NCBI GenBank assembly: GCA_945882005.1
Contig: CAMCWG010000098.1
Location: forward strand, 1 to 9,504
Direction: 5' to 3'
From: Bordetella parapertussis
GTDB lineage: Bacteria; Pseudomonadota; Gammaproteobacteria; Burkholderiales; Burkholderiaceae_B
Length of the DNA: 9,504 nt
Numbering within the stretch: the stretch's first letter is position 1; each line of letters begins with the position of its first letter. This document shows positions 6,570-9,504 of this stretch, in pieces. The translations under genes and the position numbers were made by a program. The notes under the pieces are model-generated. The model was given only the letters and a program-made list of their open reading frames with translations, ran no database searches and was not told the DNA's origin.

Positions 6570-6869
6570 TTAACCAGACCAGCCGCGTCGGTGATAGTGT
6601 GGTCGGTATGGTCGATAGTTTGGCACGCGAACAGCAGGTGGAGACACAAAAATTGGCACGACCACCCGCGGGGCTGGGCGAACGTATACAGGCGGGGCAT
6701 AGACGCGAGGATAGTAGACCGGTGCCGGCGCAATGTAGAAGGGGCCAGGGCTATACGTTGCGACGCCGTAGCCAGGGTCATACCCGTAACCGCCTGCAAC
6801 GGGGCCATAAGCCACGCACCCGGTGCACATAAAGAGAGCGCCCAAAGATAAAATCCGAGTGATACGCAT
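6570..6869 (-). CDS. Small Pro/Tyr-rich putative lipoprotein
   Basis: From the ATG at 6867-6869 the product is 99 residues. It opens with MRITRILSLGALFMCTGC, a basic start and a hydrophobic core ending at C18, which fits a lipoprotein signal. The -3 residue is cysteine rather than the usual leucine, so the lipobox is imperfect. The mature part is low complexity: Gly/Tyr-rich (20-40), then Pro/Tyr/Val repeats such as PAPVYYP, APPVYV and RPAPRVVVP, and a basic Tyr/His/Arg tail (85-99). Small envelope proteins of this composition are common in Burkholderiales and their function is unknown. Longer starts exist at 6881 (ATG) and 6893 (TTG), but they would bury the signal peptide behind extra residues. 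It lies between the amidase and RIO kinase genes on the same strand. Confidence 0.75.
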   Translation of the reverse strand: MRITRILSLGALFMCTGCVAYGPVAGGYGYDPGYGVATYSPGPFYIAPAPVYYPRVYAPPVYVRPAPRVVVPIFVSPPAVRVPNYRPYRPHYHRRGWSG

Positions 6870-6891
6870 AACTGACCCCATTAACAGTGAC

Positions 6892-6914
6892 AATGGGCGT
6901 ACGTTATGCCCATT
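6892..6914 (-). promoter_or_regulatory. Near-perfect palindrome upstream of the lipoprotein gene
   Basis: AATGGGC (6892-6898) pairs with GCCCATT (6908-6914), and the inner GTA and TAT extend the stem to ten positions with one imperfect pair around CGT. It lies 23 bases ahead of the chosen ATG. It could be an operator, a leader hairpin or a terminator for the upstream amidase message. There is no T-run to settle this. Confidence 0.4.
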
Positions 6915-6982
6915 AATCCGCGCTGTTAAGGGGGTAGCCTAGCGGAATTTGTTTCGATTGGTTACAAACTCTTTCAATCTGT

Positions 6983-8329
6983 TCAGCCCCGCAAAATCCC
7001 CTCAATTGTTAGCGCAACTGACGACAAATTCGCATCATCACCACGAATCGAAGACACCATTAACCCGACGGGAAGTTCACCTGCGCGGTGGCATGGGAGG
7101 CTGTAAGAGCAACCATCCAGCAAGTTGATCGTGAACGTATTGCGCAGCATCTGACCGTTTGCCTTGAAAAACTCTTCATCCGACGCAACCAAGCGGGCAA
7201 TCTCAGGCGCAATCGTTGGGACTGTCGGGCACACAATTGCATCAAAGCCTTCGATCGCGCGCTCGACGCTTGCAATCCAGGCACGGCGCTTGTCCAGCAA
7301 GGCGATGTATTGCTGCGCGGTAATTGCGGCGCCTAGCGACACCCGCGCCGCAACACGTTGATCAAAGCCCTCTTTAGCGCGCGCCAAGCGCTCATGATGC
7401 ACGGCGTACGCTTCGATCGGCGAGAGGCCACCTGGGGCATTCACTTTAGAGATCTCAGCCAGCTCCGCCAGAGGAATCTCTACAATTTCAGCGCCTGCGG
7501 CCGAGAGTGCGGATAAGGTGCGATCAAACGCTTGGGCGACCGTTGCATCGAGTCCGTCAAGCATGACGGTTTGAGGAACCGCCAACCGCAGGCTGCCAGC
7601 CGTGCGTGGACGCACAGCCAAGCGTTGACCCGAGAGAATGGCATCCACCGTAATGCAATCTTGCACACTTCGTGTCATGGCGCAAACTGTGTCCAATGAG
7701 CGCGATAGCTCCAGCGCACCATCCAGCGGCACACGACTTTGCGTGGACTTAAATCCAACTAAGCCACAAAGCGCGGCAGGAATACGGATCGAGCCGCCGG
7801 TATCCGACCCCAACCCCGCAACAGCCAAACCCAGCGCAACCGAGACACCCGCACCCGAGGATGAGCCACCAGGAATCCGAGCAACCTTGGGGTCCGTCGG
7901 ATTGACAGGGGTGCCGTAATGCGGATTGATGCCAATCCCAGAGAACGCAAACTCCGTCATATTGGTTTTGCCGATAATGGCCGACCCTGCTGTACGCAAG
8001 CGTGCGACCACTGGCGCATCGTGAGCCTGTGGGGGCTCCCCTTTGCACACCACTGAGCCCGCCATCGTGGTCTCACCCGCAACCCCATATAGATCCTTAA
8101 TTGACACCGGCAGACCAGCCAGGGGCGACTGCTCGACCCCAGCAGCCTGCGCTGCATCGGCATAGCGTGCCGCGGCCAACGCTGCCTCCGGGTAAAGCTT
8201 GGTAAACACACTCTTTGCACTTTCTTTCGCCGCACCTTCGAGTGCACGCGTCACGAGCGCCTCACGCGTGGTTTCACGCCGAGCAAGCTTTAGATTGAGT
8301 TCGTGGATGGTTTCAGTGATCTGCGTCAT
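6983..8329 (-). CDS. Amidase signature family hydrolase
   Basis: This 448-residue enzyme of the amidase signature family hydrolyses a C-N amide bond with a Ser-cis-Ser-Lys triad. All three residues are visible: K78 in PVSIKDLYGV (74-83), S156 in the block PGGSSSGAGVSVALG (153-167), and the nucleophile S180 in GSDTGGSIRIPA (174-185). The 24-residue spacing of the two serines matches characterised members. It is probably cytoplasmic, as no signal peptide is seen. The sequence is GatA-like, but no gatB or gatC is adjacent, so a catabolic amidase acting on a small amide is more likely than tRNA amidation; the substrate is unknown. The ATG at 8327-8329 has a weak AAAGAA Shine-Dalgarno. The gene is divergent from the PEP-mutase/isocitrate-lyase homologue, which suggests a shared control region and perhaps a shared pathway. 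Confidence 0.93.
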   Translation of the reverse strand: MTQITETIHELNLKLARRETTREALVTRALEGAAKESAKSVFTKLYPEAALAAARYADAAQAAGVEQSPLAGLPVSIKDLYGVAGETTMAGSVVCKGEPPQAHDAPVVARLRTAGSAIIGKTNMTEFAFSGIGINPHYGTPVNPTDPKVARIPGGSSSGAGVSVALGLAVAGLGSDTGGSIRIPAALCGLVGFKSTQSRVPLDGALELSRSLDTVCAMTRSVQDCITVDAILSGQRLAVRPRTAGSLRLAVPQTVMLDGLDATVAQAFDRTLSALSAAGAEIVEIPLAELAEISKVNAPGGLSPIEAYAVHHERLARAKEGFDQRVAARVSLGAAITAQQYIALLDKRRAWIASVERAIEGFDAIVCPTVPTIAPEIARLVASDEEFFKANGQMLRNTFTINLLDGCSYSLPCHRAGELPVGLMVSSIRGDDANLSSVALTIEGILRG

Positions 8330-8344
8330 GGGTTTCTTTGAATG

Positions 8345-8365
8345 TGGGAGGAAACAAGCCTCCCA
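8345..8365 (-). promoter_or_regulatory. Leader hairpin upstream of the amidase gene
   Basis: TGGGAGG (8345-8351) and CCTCCCA (8359-8365) are perfect seven-base complements with a seven-base loop. The structure ends 15 bases before the amidase start and would form in its mRNA leader, close to the ribosome binding region. It may affect translation or serve as an operator in DNA form. Confidence 0.45.
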
Positions 8366-8393
8366 ATGTAAGGAACTGACGCTTGCCGGTCAA

Positions 8394-8437
8394 GCGGCCC
8401 TCAGATGCCGTCACCTGCGCCCGCACGGGCCGCGGGC
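8394..8437. promoter_or_regulatory. GC-rich dyad symmetries in the divergent amidase/lyase promoter region
   Basis: GCGGCCC (8394-8400) is complementary to GGGCCGC (8427-8433). Inside this span GCCC and GGGC (8419-8430) pair around GCAC, and GCCCGC (8419-8424) pairs with GCGGGC (8432-8437). These overlapping symmetries lie midway between the two divergent starts. They may include a regulator site, but GC-rich DNA gives such pairings easily. I see no convincing -35/-10 pair for either gene. Confidence 0.3.
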
Positions 8438-8505
8438 TTCCTGCTACGATTAGGTCAACGCACGGCCTCACCACGATCAAAATAAACTCTACGAGACTCT
8501 GAATC

Positions 8506-9375
8506 ATGTCAAACAATAAACCCGCTCAACTCCACGCACGACTCAAACAACCCGGACTGGTGACGGCACCTGGCGTCTACGATATGGTGTCGCTGCGTTT
8601 GGCAGACAGTTTCGGCTTTGAAGCCCTGTACATGACCGGTTTTGGCACTGTCGCTTCTCATATGGGCCTACCAGACGCAGGCTTGGCAACCTACAGTGAC
8701 ATGGTGGGCCGCGTCGGCTCAATGGCCAAAATGGCACGTACCCCTCTTGTCGCAGACGGCGACACAGGCTATGGCGGTTTATTGAACGTACGCCATACCG
8801 TCCAAGGCTACGAGTTAGCCGGCGCCTCAGCCATTCAGCTCGAAGATCAAGAGTTTCCTAAGAAATGCGGCCATACGCCTGGACGCCGTGTCATTCCCAT
8901 GGAAGATATGGTCAAGAAAATCCGCGTTGCCGCCGAAGCTCGTCAATCGAAAGATTTTCTGATTATTGCGCGTACGGACGCCCGCACAACGCTCGGGCTA
9001 GACGAGGCCCTGCGAAGAGCCGAGGCTTACGCAAAGGCCGGTGCAGACATCTTATTTGTCGAATCCCCAGAGACAGAAGAGGAAATGCGAACGATTGGAC
9101 GTACGTTCCATCAGCCCTTACTGGCAAATATGGTCGAAAAAGGTCGTACGCCAGTTCTCACCAAAGCTGAGCTCGAAGCGCTGAACTTCAAACTCGCGAT
9201 TTTCCCGATCACAGCCATGCTGGCAAGCGTTCAGGCGATGCTGCAGGTCTACCAGCAATTCAAAAGTACGGGTTCGTCTGTGGGCGGAACGACCGATCTG
9301 TACGACTTTACGGATCTCACCACGCTCATGGGGTTTGAGGAAGTGTGGGATTTCGACAAAAAACACGCGGACTGA
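8506..9375 (+). CDS. Isocitrate lyase/PEP mutase superfamily enzyme, lyase type
   Basis: This 289-residue cytoplasmic TIM-barrel enzyme belongs to the superfamily that includes methylisocitrate lyase, 2,3-dimethylmalate lyase, oxaloacetate decarboxylase and PEP mutase. Key blocks are APGVYDMVSLRLA (21-33), LYMTGFG (41-47), the metal-binding VADGDTGYGG (82-91), QLEDQ with E113 (111-115), the gating loop PKKCGH with C121 (118-123), and IARTDAR with R156 (154-160). The KKCGH cysteine is the acid/base residue of the C-C lyases and is absent from true PEP mutases. The common automatic label carboxyvinyl-carboxyphosphonate phosphorylmutase is therefore probably wrong. A 2-alkylmalate or oxaloacetate-like substrate is the best guess. 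The ATG at 8506 has no strong Shine-Dalgarno. The gene is divergent from the amidase, ends in an intrinsic terminator, and precedes an exported protein. Confidence 0.92.
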   Translation: MSNNKPAQLHARLKQPGLVTAPGVYDMVSLRLADSFGFEALYMTGFGTVASHMGLPDAGLATYSDMVGRVGSMAKMARTPLVADGDTGYGGLLNVRHTVQGYELAGASAIQLEDQEFPKKCGHTPGRRVIPMEDMVKKIRVAAEARQSKDFLIIARTDARTTLGLDEALRRAEAYAKAGADILFVESPETEEEMRTIGRTFHQPLLANMVEKGRTPVLTKAELEALNFKLAIFPITAMLASVQAMLQVYQQFKSTGSSVGGTTDLYDFTDLTTLMGFEEVWDFDKKHAD

Positions 9376-9390
9376 CTAAAATCAAATTAT

Positions 9391-9417
9391 CTGCACTACT
9401 AACTGTGCAGTTTTTTT
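9391..9417 (+). terminator. Rho-independent terminator after the lyase gene
   Basis: CTGCAC (9391-9396) and GTGCAG (9405-9410) pair around an eight-base loop and are followed at once by seven T residues (9411-9417). It begins 16 bases after the stop codon of the lyase gene. The stem is short but the T-run is clean. It implies that the next gene has its own promoter or depends on partial read-through. Confidence 0.8.
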
Positions 9418-9437
9418 ACTCTTCTAGGACAAAGACA

Positions 9438-9504
9438 ATGAAACCTTCACGTCGCCAGTTCATTATTTACTCCTCAGCCAGTCTGGCTGGTCTTGGTTTA
9501 TCCG
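9438..9504 (+). CDS. N-terminus of an exported protein with a twin-arginine signal (partial)
   Basis: Only the first 22 residues are in the window, starting MKPSRRQFIIYSSASLAG and cut off by the window end. SRRQFI (4-9) fits the twin-arginine consensus, and a hydrophobic stretch follows, so export by the Tat route is likely. AGGA (9426-9429) lies eight bases before the ATG and supports the start. In Burkholderiales many Bug-family binding proteins begin this way, and two such genes occur at the left of the window. A third binding protein is therefore a reasonable guess, but an oxidoreductase or other Tat substrate cannot be excluded. Confidence 0.75.
   Translation, partial: MKPSRRQFIIYSSASLAGLGLS

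Noticed and set aside
6491..6808. Minus-strand 105-codon frame overlapping the lipoprotein and kinase start
   Set aside because: It would overlap both neighbours in another frame and has no export signal, whereas the lipoprotein frame has a signal peptide.
7749..8048. Minus-strand Gly/Cys-rich frame inside the amidase gene
   Set aside because: It is an out-of-frame reading of the glycine- and serine-rich amidase signature, which produces this odd composition.

Overview
This window looks like chromosomal DNA from a Burkholderiales betaproteobacterium of the Alcaligenaceae/Comamonadaceae type. The main reason is the presence of two, perhaps three, exported substrate-binding proteins, two of them clearly of the Bug/TctC (tripartite tricarboxylate transporter) family, which is greatly expanded in those families. 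A RIO-type kinase and a stand-alone amidase are also compatible. No rRNA, tRNA, CRISPR array, insertion sequence or phage gene was seen. No gene-free stretch is longer than about 180 bases.

Left part (1-2541): the possible tail of a plus-strand gene, then a minus-strand DUF2237 protein. Divergent from it is a tandem pair of Bug-family periplasmic binding proteins (504-1469 and 1555-2541). No TctA or TctB membrane subunit lies beside them, so they must borrow a transporter encoded elsewhere or act in sensing.

Middle part (2565-4516): a strong inverted repeat marks the convergent end of the Bug pair and of a polytopic membrane protein read leftwards. An AT-rich 90-base divergent promoter region follows. 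It carries three copies of GAYGTACTAT at an exact 24-base period. To its right is a 177-residue orphan protein. This small island is the least explained part of the window.

Right part (4489-8329): a leftward series of amidase, small Pro/Tyr-rich lipoprotein, RIO-like kinase and branched-chain aminotransferase (ilvE). The gaps are 56-113 bases, and hairpins sit in the 8330-8505, 6870-6982 and 6514-6569 gaps. Divergent from the amidase is an isocitrate-lyase/PEP-mutase superfamily enzyme (8506-9375) that keeps the lyase-type KKCGH loop and ends in a clear intrinsic terminator. The window closes inside the signal peptide of a protein with a twin-arginine motif.

Functionally this is mostly metabolism of small organic acids and amides: binding-protein capture, amide hydrolysis, C-C bond cleavage of a dicarboxylate and branched-chain amino acid transamination. 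The kinase, lipoprotein, membrane protein and orphan have no evident pathway link to it. I do not see a convincing new multi-gene system. The iteron-bearing divergent promoter with its orphan gene is the best candidate for a second look.
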